From Lysobacterales bacterium (GTDB taxonomy: Bacteria > Pseudomonadota > Gammaproteobacteria > Xanthomonadales > Ahniellaceae), in contig JAGOEZ010000005.1 of NCBI GenBank assembly GCA_017997455.1, positions 1 to 43,471 on the forward strand: a stretch of 43,471 nucleotides of DNA, read 5' to 3'. Shown here in pieces: positions 28,797 through 36,612 of the stretch; the first letter of the stretch is position 1, and every line of letters starts with the position of its first letter. The position numbers and the translations under genes are program-made. The notes below the pieces were generated by a model that saw only the letters and a list, made by a program, of their open reading frames with translations, was not told the origin of the DNA and made no database searches.

Positions 28797-30824
28797 GTGC
28801 TCTCGCAGAACATCCTCCTGGCGATCGCGCTGGCGCCCCTGCTGGGCGCGATCGTGGCCGGCCTCTTCGGGCGCCGCATCGGCCGTGCCGGTGCGCACTG
28901 GGTCACCATCGCGGGCGTGGCCCTGTCGTTCGCGCTCTCGGCGTGGGTGCTCAAGCAGCTGGTGTGGGACGGCGTGCCGGTGTTCAACCAGAACCTCTAC
29001 ACCTGGTTCCAGGTCGCCGGCTACGAGGCCCACATCGGCTTCCTGGTCGACCGGCTGACCGCGGTGATGATGGTGGTCGTGACCTTCGTCTCGCTGATGG
29101 TCCACGTGTACACCATCGGCTACATGGCCGAGGATCCGGGTTACCAGCGCTTCTTCGCCTATATCGCGCTGTTCACCTTCGCGATGCTGATGCTGGTGAT
29201 GAGCAACAACTTCCTGCAGCTGTTCTTCGGCTGGGAGGCGGTGGGCCTGGTCTCGTACCTGCTGATCGGATTCTGGTTCAAGCGGCCGAGCGCGATCTTC
29301 GCCAACCTCAAGGCCTTCCTGGTCAACCGGGTCGGCGACTTCGGCTTCCTGATGGGCATCGCCGGCGTGATGTACTGGCTGGGCACGCTCGACTACGCCA
29401 CCGCCTTCGCCAACGCGGGTTCGCTCGAGGGCAAGACCGTCGAGCTCTTCGCCGGGCAACCATGGTCGGTCGCGACCTTCATCTGCGTGGGCCTGTTCAT
29501 CGGTGCGATGGGCAAGTCGGCGCAGGTGCCGCTGCACGTTTGGCTGCCCGATTCGATGGAAGGCCCGACCCCGATCTCGGCCCTGATCCACGCCGCGACC
29601 ATGGTCACCGCCGGCATCTTCATGGTGGCGCGGATGTCGCCGCTGTTCGAGCTGTCCGAGGCGGCGCTGAGCTTCGTGCTGGTGGTGGGCGCGACCACCG
29701 CGCTCTTCACCGGCCTGATCGGCATCGTGCAGAACGACATCAAGCGCGTGGTCGCCTATTCGACCCTGTCGCAGCTGGGCTACATGACCGTGGCGCTGGG
29801 CGTGTCGGCGTATTCCGCCGCGATCTTCCACCTGATGACCCACGCCTTCTTCAAGGCGCTGCTGTTCCTGGGCGCCGGCTCGGTCATCATCGCCATGCAC
29901 CACGAGCAGGACATGCGCTTCATGGGCGGGCTGCGCAAGCGCATGCCGGTCACCTACTGGACCGGGCTCGTCGGCACCCTGGCGCTGGTCGGCACGCCGT
30001 TCTTCTCCGGCTTCTACTCCAAGGACGTGATCATCGAGGCGGTGGCCGAATCGCAGCGCGCCGGCGCCGGCTACGCCTTCTGGTGCGTGATGATCGGCGT
30101 GTTCGTGACCGCGTTCTACAGCTTCCGGCTGCTGTACCTGACCTTCCACGGCAAGGAGCGCTTCGTGGTCGAGGCGCACGCGCACGGGGACCAGGGGGGG
30201 CACGACGGCCACGATGGGCACCACCTCGCGCAGGGACACCTCGCGCACGCGCCGCACGAGTCGCCGTGGGTCGTGACGGTGCCGCTGGTGCTGCTGGCGA
30301 TCCCGTCGCTGGCGATCGGCTACCTCACGGTCGGCCCGATGCTGTTCGGCGATTTCTTCGGCGGCGCGATCGTGGTGCGCGAGGCCAACGACGTGGTCGG
30401 CCGGCTCGGGCACCACTTCCATGGCCCGCTGGCCTTCGCGCTGGAGGGTTTCAGGCACTGGCCGTTCTGGCTCGCGCTGGCCGGCTTCGCCAGCGCCACG
30501 TGGCTGTACCTGCTGCAGCCCGCGCTGGCGCCGCGGCTGCGCTCGGCCTTCGCGCCGATCGTGCGCGTGCTGGAAAACAAGTACGGCTTCGACGGTCTCT
30601 ACCAGGCGCTGTTCGCGCGCGGCTCGCTCCTGCTCGGACGCGCCTTCTGGAAGGGTGGCGACGTTGCCGTGATCGACAATGGCATGGTCAACGGGTCGGC
30701 CGCGGTGGTCGATCGCGTGTCCTCGGTGGTGCGCTGGATCCAGTCGGGCCACCTGTACGACTACGCGTTCGCCATGATCCTCGGCCTGATCGTGCTGCTC
30801 GGCTTGCTGGCCTACGGCCTGTAG
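28797..30824 (+). CDS. nuoL: NADH-quinone oxidoreductase subunit L
   Basis: A 675-residue antiporter-like subunit at the far end of the membrane arm, with the long lateral C-terminal helix. The proton-path residues are E147 (FGWEAVGLVSYLL) and K240 (MGKSAQVPLHVWLPD). A histidine-rich cytoplasmic or periplasmic loop with nine His lies at 461-487. GTG at 28797 starts 3 bases after nuoK. The gene is followed by nuoM after 34 bases. Confidence 0.97.
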   Translation: MLSQNILLAIALAPLLGAIVAGLFGRRIGRAGAHWVTIAGVALSFALSAWVLKQLVWDGVPVFNQNLYTWFQVAGYEAHIGFLVDRLTAVMMVVVTFVSLMVHVYTIGYMAEDPGYQRFFAYIALFTFAMLMLVMSNNFLQLFFGWEAVGLVSYLLIGFWFKRPSAIFANLKAFLVNRVGDFGFLMGIAGVMYWLGTLDYATAFANAGSLEGKTVELFAGQPWSVATFICVGLFIGAMGKSAQVPLHVWLPDSMEGPTPISALIHAATMVTAGIFMVARMSPLFELSEAALSFVLVVGATTALFTGLIGIVQNDIKRVVAYSTLSQLGYMTVALGVSAYSAAIFHLMTHAFFKALLFLGAGSVIIAMHHEQDMRFMGGLRKRMPVTYWTGLVGTLALVGTPFFSGFYSKDVIIEAVAESQRAGAGYAFWCVMIGVFVTAFYSFRLLYLTFHGKERFVVEAHAHGDQGGHDGHDGHHLAQGHLAHAPHESPWVVTVPLVLLAIPSLAIGYLTVGPMLFGDFFGGAIVVREANDVVGRLGHHFHGPLAFALEGFRHWPFWLALAGFASATWLYLLQPALAPRLRSAFAPIVRVLENKYGFDGLYQALFARGSLLLGRAFWKGGDVAVIDNGMVNGSAAVVDRVSSVVRWIQSGHLYDYAFAMILGLIVLLGLLAYGL

Positions 30825-30858
30825 CCCCGCGACCCCACGGAACCGGAATCGTCGCCCC

Positions 30859-32370
30859 ATGCAAACCTGGCCGCTGCTGAGCCTGCTGATCTGGGTCCCC
30901 GCGATCGGCGGCGCGCTGGTGCTGGCGACCGGCAACTCGCGCCCGGCGCAGGCGCGCTGGATCGCGCTCGCCAGCGCACTGCTGGTGCTGGCGCTGTGCG
31001 TCCCGCTCTACAACGGCCTCGACGCCGGCAACGCCAGCATGCAGTTCGTCGAGCGCCATGCCTGGTTCCCGGCGATCAACACCTGGTACTCGCTCGGGGT
31101 CGACGGCATCTCGGTGGCGCTGATCGGGCTCACCGCCTTCGTGACCGTGCTGACGCTGGTCGGCGCGTGGGAGGTGATCGAGGACCGCGTGCACCAGTAC
31201 TTCGCCTCGTTCCTGTTCCTCGAGGCGCTGATGATCGGCGTGTTCTGCGCGCGGGATGCGCTGCTGTTCTACGTCTTCTTCGAGGCCATGCTGGTGCCGA
31301 TGTTCATCATCATCGGCGTGTGGGGCGGGCCGCGGCGGGTCTACGCGACGATCAAGTTCTTCCTCTACACCTTCTTCGGCTCGATTTTCATGCTGGTCGG
31401 CCTCGCCTACCTGTACATGCAGGCCGGCAGCTTCGACCTCGACGAGCTCGCGCGGCTGCCGCTGTCGGCGACCGAGCAGGCCTGGCTGTTCTTCTCCTTC
31501 CTGCTCGCCTTCGCGGTCAAGGTGCCGATGTTCCCGGTCCACACCTGGCTGCCCGACGCGCACGTCGAGGCGCCGACCGGGGGTTCGGTGATCCTGGCCG
31601 CGATCATGCTCAAGATCGGCGGGTACGGCTTCCTGCGCTTTTCGCTCCCGATCACGCCCGATGCGAGCCAGGAGCATGCGCTGCTGGTGATCGCGCTGTC
31701 GCTGGTCGCGATCATCTACATCGGCTACGTCGCGCTGGTGCAGGAGGACATGAAGAAGCTGATCGCCTATTCGTCGATCTCGCACATGGGCTTCGTCACC
31801 CTGGGCACCTTCATCGCCTTCGCGCTGGCGCGCGAGCAGGGCAACCTAGACGCCGCGCGCCTGGGCCTGCAGGGCGCGATGGTGCAGATGGTGTCGCACG
31901 GCTTCATCTCGGCGGCGATGTTCTCGTGCGTGGGCGTGCTCTACGACCGGGTCCACAGCCGCATGATCCGCGACTACGGCGGCGTCGCGAACACCATGCC
32001 GTGGTTCGCCGCGCTGTTCGTGCTCTTCGCCATGGCCAACTGCGGCCTGCCCGGCACCAGCGGCTTCGTCGGCGAGTTCATGGTCATCGTGGCCAGCTTC
32101 CAGGCCAACATCTGGTACGCGCTGGGCGCCGGCCTGACCCTGGTGCTGGGCGCGGCCTACACGCTGTGGCTGGTCAAGCGCGTGGTCTTCGGCGAGGTCG
32201 CCAACAAGAACGTGGCGCAACTCAAGGACCTCGGCGCGCGCGAGGCCTGGGTGCTGGGCGGCTACGCCGCGGCGGTGCTGCTGCTGGGCGTGTGGCCCAA
32301 GCCGCTGACCGACCTGATGGAGGCGCCGATCGCGGCGCTGGTGCAGCAGCTCCTGCTGGGCAAGGCCTGA
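30859..32370 (+). CDS. nuoM: NADH-quinone oxidoreductase subunit M
   Basis: A 503-residue antiporter-like proton-pumping subunit (Mrp D type), about 14 helices. The key residues are E142 (FFEAMLVPMFIIIG) and K221 (AVKVPMFPVHTWLPDAH). The C-terminal half has GTSGFVGEFMV. Its ATG follows a short gap after nuoL, and nuoN follows after 13 bases. Confidence 0.97.
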   Translation: MQTWPLLSLLIWVPAIGGALVLATGNSRPAQARWIALASALLVLALCVPLYNGLDAGNASMQFVERHAWFPAINTWYSLGVDGISVALIGLTAFVTVLTLVGAWEVIEDRVHQYFASFLFLEALMIGVFCARDALLFYVFFEAMLVPMFIIIGVWGGPRRVYATIKFFLYTFFGSIFMLVGLAYLYMQAGSFDLDELARLPLSATEQAWLFFSFLLAFAVKVPMFPVHTWLPDAHVEAPTGGSVILAAIMLKIGGYGFLRFSLPITPDASQEHALLVIALSLVAIIYIGYVALVQEDMKKLIAYSSISHMGFVTLGTFIAFALAREQGNLDAARLGLQGAMVQMVSHGFISAAMFSCVGVLYDRVHSRMIRDYGGVANTMPWFAALFVLFAMANCGLPGTSGFVGEFMVIVASFQANIWYALGAGLTLVLGAAYTLWLVKRVVFGEVANKNVAQLKDLGAREAWVLGGYAAAVLLLGVWPKPLTDLMEAPIAALVQQLLLGKA

Positions 32371-32383
32371 GGAATCACCCGCG

Positions 32384-33838
32384 ATGTTCGCCGCCACCGA
32401 CCTTGCCGCGCTCCTGCCCGAGGCCTTCATGCTCGGCGCGATCTGCGCCTTGCTGCTGATCGACCTTTTCATCGACCAGTCGCGGCGCGGCCTGACCCAT
32501 TTCCTCGCGATCACGACCCTGGTCTTCGCGGCGATCCTGACCCTGCGCACGCACGGCGCCGCCGGTGGCGTGGTCGAGCCGGTGCGCGCCTTCGGCGGCA
32601 TGTTCGTGCGCGACGGCTTCGGCGACCTGCTCAAGCTCGCGATCCACGCGGTCACCATCGGCGTGTTCGTCTACGCCAAGCCGTACCTCAAGTCGCACTC
32701 GTTGTTCCAGGGCGAGTTCTACGTCCTGGCGCTGACCGGCGTGCTCGGCATGATGGTGCTGGTTTCTGCTGGCAACCTGGTCGTGGTCTACCTCGGGCTC
32801 GAGCTGCTGGCGCTGTCCTCGTATGCACTGGTCGCCCTGGATCGTGATTCGCGCCTGGCCTCGGAGGCCGCGATCAAGTACTTCGTGCTCGGCGCGCTGG
32901 CCTCGGGCCTGCTGCTGTACGGCATGTCGATGATCTACGGCGCCACCGGCACGCTCGACCTGGCGCAGATCCACGCCCAGGTCGCGGTGTCCTACGACCG
33001 CACGCTGCTGGCCTTCGGCCTGGTGTTCATCGTGGTCGGCGTGGCCTTCAAGCTCGGCGCGGCGCCGTTCCACATGTGGGTGCCCGACGTCTACCAGGGC
33101 TCGCCCACCGCGGTGACGCTGTTTATCGCAGGCGCGCCCAAGATCGCGGCCTTCGGCATGGCCTACCGGTTGCTCGAGGACGGCCTCGCGGGCCTCGCGA
33201 CCGACTGGCAGCCGATGCTGACCCTGCTGGCGCTGCTGTCGCTGGCGATCGGCAACCTGGTCGCGATCGCGCAGACCAACCTCAAGCGCATGCTGGCCTA
33301 CTCGACCATCTCGCACATCGGCTTCCTGCTGCTGGGCCTGATCAACGGCACGCCGGCCGGCCTTGCGGCCGCGACCTTCTACGCGATCACCTACGCGATC
33401 ACGACGGTCGCGGCCTTCGGCATGATCGTGCTGCTGTCGCGCTCCGGCTTCGAGGCCGAGGAGATCGAGGACTTCCGCGGCCTCAACCAGCGCAACGGCT
33501 GGTACGCGATGATCATGCTGATGGTGATGGCCTCGCTGGCCGGCGTGCCGGTCTGGGTCGGCTTCATGGCCAAGTTCCAGGTGCTCAAGGCCGCGGTGGA
33601 ATCGGGCCACCTGTGGCTTGCGATCGCCGCCGGCGTGTTCGCCGTGATCGGCGCCTTCTACTACCTGCGCGTGATCAAGGTGATGTACTTCGACGATCCC
33701 GCCACCACCGAGCCGCTGGCGTTGCCCAACGACATGCCGTTCCGCTTCGTGCTGTCGGCCAACGGGCTGGGCCTGCTGGCCCTGGGGATCCTGGGTGGGC
33801 CGCTGATGGCCTGGTGCCTCGAGGCCGTGACGCGCTAG
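32384..33838 (+). CDS. nuoN: NADH-quinone oxidoreductase subunit N
   Basis: A 484-residue antiporter-like subunit next to NuoK, last gene of the operon. Landmarks are YLGLELLALSSYALVAL (family glutamate), FKLGAAPFHMWVPDVYQGSP with the central lysine, and ISHIGFLLLGL. Its stop is followed within 20 bases by an inverted REP pair rather than a classical U-tract terminator. Confidence 0.97.
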   Translation: MFAATDLAALLPEAFMLGAICALLLIDLFIDQSRRGLTHFLAITTLVFAAILTLRTHGAAGGVVEPVRAFGGMFVRDGFGDLLKLAIHAVTIGVFVYAKPYLKSHSLFQGEFYVLALTGVLGMMVLVSAGNLVVVYLGLELLALSSYALVALDRDSRLASEAAIKYFVLGALASGLLLYGMSMIYGATGTLDLAQIHAQVAVSYDRTLLAFGLVFIVVGVAFKLGAAPFHMWVPDVYQGSPTAVTLFIAGAPKIAAFGMAYRLLEDGLAGLATDWQPMLTLLALLSLAIGNLVAIAQTNLKRMLAYSTISHIGFLLLGLINGTPAGLAAATFYAITYAITTVAAFGMIVLLSRSGFEAEEIEDFRGLNQRNGWYAMIMLMVMASLAGVPVWVGFMAKFQVLKAAVESGHLWLAIAAGVFAVIGAFYYLRVIKVMYFDDPATTEPLALPNDMPFRFVLSANGLGLLALGILGGPLMAWCLEAVTR

Positions 33839-33857
33839 TGGCGGCAGGTCCGGCGCT

Positions 33858-33956
33858 GTAGGAGCCCACTCCGTGGGCGACCGAGGACGCGGGTTGCCTG
33901 GAAGTGGCGATGCGGCGGTTCGCAATCGCGCGGTCGCCCACGGAGTGGGCTCCTAC
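33858..33956. repeat. Inverted pair of GTAG-headed REP units after nuoN
   Basis: GTAGGAGCCCACTCCGTGGG and five more bases (33858-33882) recur as a perfect inverted 25-base copy at 33932-33956, separated by 49 bases. Each unit also has its own internal stem (CCCACTCCGTGGG). This is a second sequence variety of the GTAG-headed type at this locus. It marks the 3' end of the nuo operon and may stabilise its mRNA. Confidence 0.9.
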
Positions 33957-34030
33957 GGGATTGCGGGAATTTTCGTCGCTGGGCGGCTCGGCATCCCCGC
34001 GCCTACCACTGCCCGTGCCAACATTCGGGG

Positions 34031-34059
34031 TTGATCTTCCCCCTAGCCGCCCCTATGAT
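34031..34059 (+). promoter_or_regulatory. Sigma-70 promoter for initiator tRNA
   Basis: TTGATC (34031-34036) and TATGAT (34054-34059) are separated by 17 bases, with a start expected near 34066, eight bases before the tRNA. The discriminator after the -10 box (TCGCGTCC) is GC-rich, as in stable-RNA promoters under stringent ppGpp control. Confidence 0.75.
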
Positions 34060-34073
34060 TCGCGTCCGCCTGA

Positions 34074-34150
<77 letters not shown>

Positions 34151-34160
34151 ATGCCCATGG

Positions 34161-34186
34161 AAAAGGCTCCCGTGCGGAGCCTTTTT
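34161..34186 (+). terminator. Rho-independent terminator after initiator tRNA
   Basis: AAAAGGCTCC and GGAGCCTTTTT pair around CGTGC, giving a 7-pair GC stem with flanking A and T tracts, 10 bases after the tRNA CCA. It should end most tRNA transcripts, leaving rimP to read-through or another start. Confidence 0.9.
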
Positions 34187-34191
34187 CGTTG

Positions 34192-34342
34192 GCGCCGGGT
34201 GTCGCGCCCGCCAGCGCGGCGCCCGGCGCTGCCAGTTCCACGAGCCGCAAGGCTCGCGAAACCGGCAGGCAACGGGAGGCCACCAAACCCCGAACGCGGA
34301 CTCGATCCGCGCCGAGACGGTGGGCCCCGGGCCCGCCGTTTT
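34192..34342 (+). promoter_or_regulatory. Structured rimP-nusA leader with a second terminator
   Basis: Three hairpins follow the tRNA terminator. GCGCCGGG (34192-34199) pairs with CCCGGCGC (34222-34229). CGAGCC-GCAA-GGCTCG (34241-34256) has a GNRA-type loop and an outer stem GCCAGTT/AACCGGC with one mismatch. ACGGTGGGCC (34317-34326) pairs with GGCCCGCCGT (34330-34339) with one T-G pair, runs into TTTT, and ends 38 bases before the rimP start. The last looks like an intrinsic terminator or attenuator. E. coli has terminators at the same place, before NusA's own operon. Confidence 0.65.
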
Positions 34343-34380
34343 GCGTTTGTGGGGTCCTGTTTTCCGGAGGACTGGTTGCG

Positions 34381-34869
34381 TTGAAGCAGGAAGAACTGAC
34401 CGCGTTGCTGGCGCCGGTGGTGGCGGGTCTCGGGCTCGAATGCCTCGGCATCGAGCTGGCCGGTGGCCACGGCAACCTGCTGCTGCGCGTGTACATCGAC
34501 GCGCCGGGTCGCGCGGTCACGCTGGAGGATTGCGAAGCGGCAAGCCGCGAAGTGAGCGCGGTGATGGACCTGAAGGACCCGATCGCGGGCAACTACACCC
34601 TCGAGGTGTCGTCGCCCGGCGTCGATCGGCCGCTGTTCTCGCCGGCGCAGTTCGCCCGCTACCTGGGGCAGAACGCGAAGGTGACGCTGAACCTGCCGCT
34701 GGCCGGACGCCGGCGGGTGCAGGGCCCGATCCGCGCCGTCGAAGGCGAGAGGATCACGATCGAGCAGGACGGTACGCCGCTGGTCATCGAGCATGGCAAC
34801 GTGCTCAAGGCGAACCTGGTACACGAGTGGGATTCCGGCGGGCGCAAGCCCGGCCGGAAGCGCAAGTAG
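34381..34869 (+). CDS. rimP: Ribosome maturation factor RimP
   Basis: A 162-residue 30S assembly factor. Recognisable segments are LLAPVVAGLGLECLGIELA at the N-terminus, LRVYIDAPG, EVSAVMDLKDPI, and the signature NYTLEVSSPGVDRPLF, then the SH3-like C-terminal domain ending KANLVHEW. The start is the rare codon TTG at 34381, 10 bases after a strong GGAGG; no ATG or GTG fits. The open frame upstream crosses the tRNA and cannot be coding. A basic tail (RKPGRKRK) ends the protein. Confidence 0.94.
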   Translation: MKQEELTALLAPVVAGLGLECLGIELAGGHGNLLLRVYIDAPGRAVTLEDCEAASREVSAVMDLKDPIAGNYTLEVSSPGVDRPLFSPAQFARYLGQNAKVTLNLPLAGRRRVQGPIRAVEGERITIEQDGTPLVIEHGNVLKANLVHEWDSGGRKPGRKRK

Positions 34870-34955
34870 GTTCAACCGGCGCGCGCACCGAACGGTGCGT
34901 GGCGCCCAGTGCGGAAGGCCGGCAGGTCGCGGCCGGTGCTTCAGGAGCGAGAGCG

Positions 34956-36458
34956 ATGAGCAAGGAAATCCTGCTGGTTGTCGATGCGGTCGCCAACGAG
35001 AAGGGCGTGGCCGCGGAGGTGATCTTCGACGCGATGGAAGCCGCCCTGGCCTCCGCCGCCAAGAAGCGCTACTCCGAGGACGTCGCCGTGCGCGTGGCCA
35101 TCGACCGCAAGACCGGCGATTACGAGACCTTCCGGCGCTGGGAGGTGGTGGCCGACGACGTGGTGATGGAGTCGCCGGACCGCCAGCTGCGGTTGATGGA
35201 CGCACTCGACGTCAAGCCGGACTCGCAGGTCGGCGACTGGATCGAGGAACAGGTCGACAACGCCGAGTTCGGGCGTATCCAGGCCCAGGCCGCCAAGCAG
35301 GTGATCGTGCAGCGCGTGCGCGAGGCCGAGCGCACCCAGGTGGTGGACGCATTCAAGGACCGCGTGGGCGAGCTGGTCACCGGCATCGTCAAGCGGGTGG
35401 AACGCGGCAATATCTATGTCGATCTCGGCGGCAACGCCGAGTCCTTCATCCCACGCGAGAAGGCCATTCCGCGCGAGAACGTGCGCCCGGGCGACCGCCT
35501 GCGCGGCTACCTGCACGAGGTCCGCGCCGAGGCGCGCGGACCGCAGCTGTTCGTCTCGCGCACCGCGCCCGAATTCATGATGGAACTGTTCAAGCTCGAG
35601 GTGCCCGAGGTGGGGCAGGGCCTGGTCACCATCATGGGCGCCGCGCGCGACCCGGGCGACCGGGCCAAGATCGCGGTCAAGGCCAACGACAACCGCACCG
35701 ACCCGATCGGCGCCTGCATCGGCATGCGCGGCTCGCGCGTCCAGGCGGTGTCGAACGAGCTCAACGGCGAGCGCGTCGACATCGTGCTGTGGAACGACAA
35801 CCCGGCCCAGTTCGTGATCAACGCGATGGCGCCGGCGCAGGTCGAGTCGATCATCGTCGACGAAGAGAAGCATTCGATGGACATCGCGGTGGCCGAGACC
35901 GAGTTGTCCAAGGCGATCGGCCGCGGCGGCCAGAACGTGCGCCTGGCCAGCAAGCTCACCGGCTGGCAGCTCAACGTGATGACCCAGGCCGACGTCACCG
36001 CCAAGAGCGAGTCGGAGCAGGAGGCCGCGCGCCAGCTGTTCCAGGACAAGCTCGAGGTCGACGCCGAGATCGCCTCGATCCTGGTCCAGGAAGGCTTCTC
36101 CTCGATCGAGGAAATCGCCTACGTGCCCGAATCCGAGCTGCTCTCGGTCGAGGAGTTCGACGAGGACGTGGTGGCCGAACTGCGCGCCCGCGCCCGCGAC
36201 GCGCTGCTCACGCAGATGATCGTGGCCGAGGAAGTGCTGGACGAGAACAAGCCTTCCGACGAGCTGGTGACGCTCGAGGGCATGGACGAGGAGACGGCCT
36301 ACACCCTGGCCGAGCGCGGCGTGCGCTCGCTCGAGGACCTGGCCGACCTCGCGGTCGACGACATCATCGACATCGAGGGCATGGACGAGGCACGCGCGGC
36401 GCAGTTGATCATGGCGGCGCGCGCGCCCCTGATCGCGAAGCTGGAGCAGGGTGCCTGA
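34956..36458 (+). CDS. nusA: Transcription termination/antitermination factor NusA
   Basis: A 500-residue RNA polymerase-binding factor for pausing, termination and antitermination. An N-terminal polymerase-binding domain (1-125) is followed by an S1 domain (about 135-200, GNIYVDLGGNAESFIP). KH1 and KH2 come next (DPIGACIGMRGSRVQAVSNEL and AIGRGGQNVRLAS, given in pieces). Two acidic helix-hairpin-helix repeats (about 362-500) lie at the C-terminus, as in E. coli. ATG at 34956 follows AGGAGCGAGAG. It is co-transcribed with rimP and infB. Confidence 0.97.
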   Translation: MSKEILLVVDAVANEKGVAAEVIFDAMEAALASAAKKRYSEDVAVRVAIDRKTGDYETFRRWEVVADDVVMESPDRQLRLMDALDVKPDSQVGDWIEEQVDNAEFGRIQAQAAKQVIVQRVREAERTQVVDAFKDRVGELVTGIVKRVERGNIYVDLGGNAESFIPREKAIPRENVRPGDRLRGYLHEVRAEARGPQLFVSRTAPEFMMELFKLEVPEVGQGLVTIMGAARDPGDRAKIAVKANDNRTDPIGACIGMRGSRVQAVSNELNGERVDIVLWNDNPAQFVINAMAPAQVESIIVDEEKHSMDIAVAETELSKAIGRGGQNVRLASKLTGWQLNVMTQADVTAKSESEQEAARQLFQDKLEVDAEIASILVQEGFSSIEEIAYVPESELLSVEEFDEDVVAELRARARDALLTQMIVAEEVLDENKPSDELVTLEGMDEETAYTLAERGVRSLEDLADLAVDDIIDIEGMDEARAAQLIMAARAPLIAKLEQGA

Positions 36459-36494
36459 GGCCGGTACGCGCGCGGCGACGCGCGCGGCGGTTCG

Positions 36495-36514
36495 GGGCGT
36501 CGTGGACGACGCCC
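36495..36514 (+). other. Strong hairpin in the nusA-infB gap
   Basis: GGGCGTCGT and ACGACGCCC pair perfectly across GG (effectively a 4-base loop with 8 pairs), 37 bases after the nusA stop and about 100 bases before infB. The 154-base gap is otherwise featureless. The hairpin may be an RNase processing or attenuation point. Confidence 0.5.
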
Positions 36515-36612
36515 GTGTTCGGATTCCAGGGATGGCCGCCCGCACGGTATCTGCGCGCGGGTGGTAGCGGGCGGCACATGAGTGACGCGCGAGGATTCGC
36601 GGAGAAGATCGA

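Noticed and set aside
28305-30935. 876-codon minus-strand open frame opposite nuoJ-nuoL
   Set aside because: It is antisense to clearly coding membrane subunits. Its His/Arg/Glu-rich translation is what the complement of hydrophobic codons gives.
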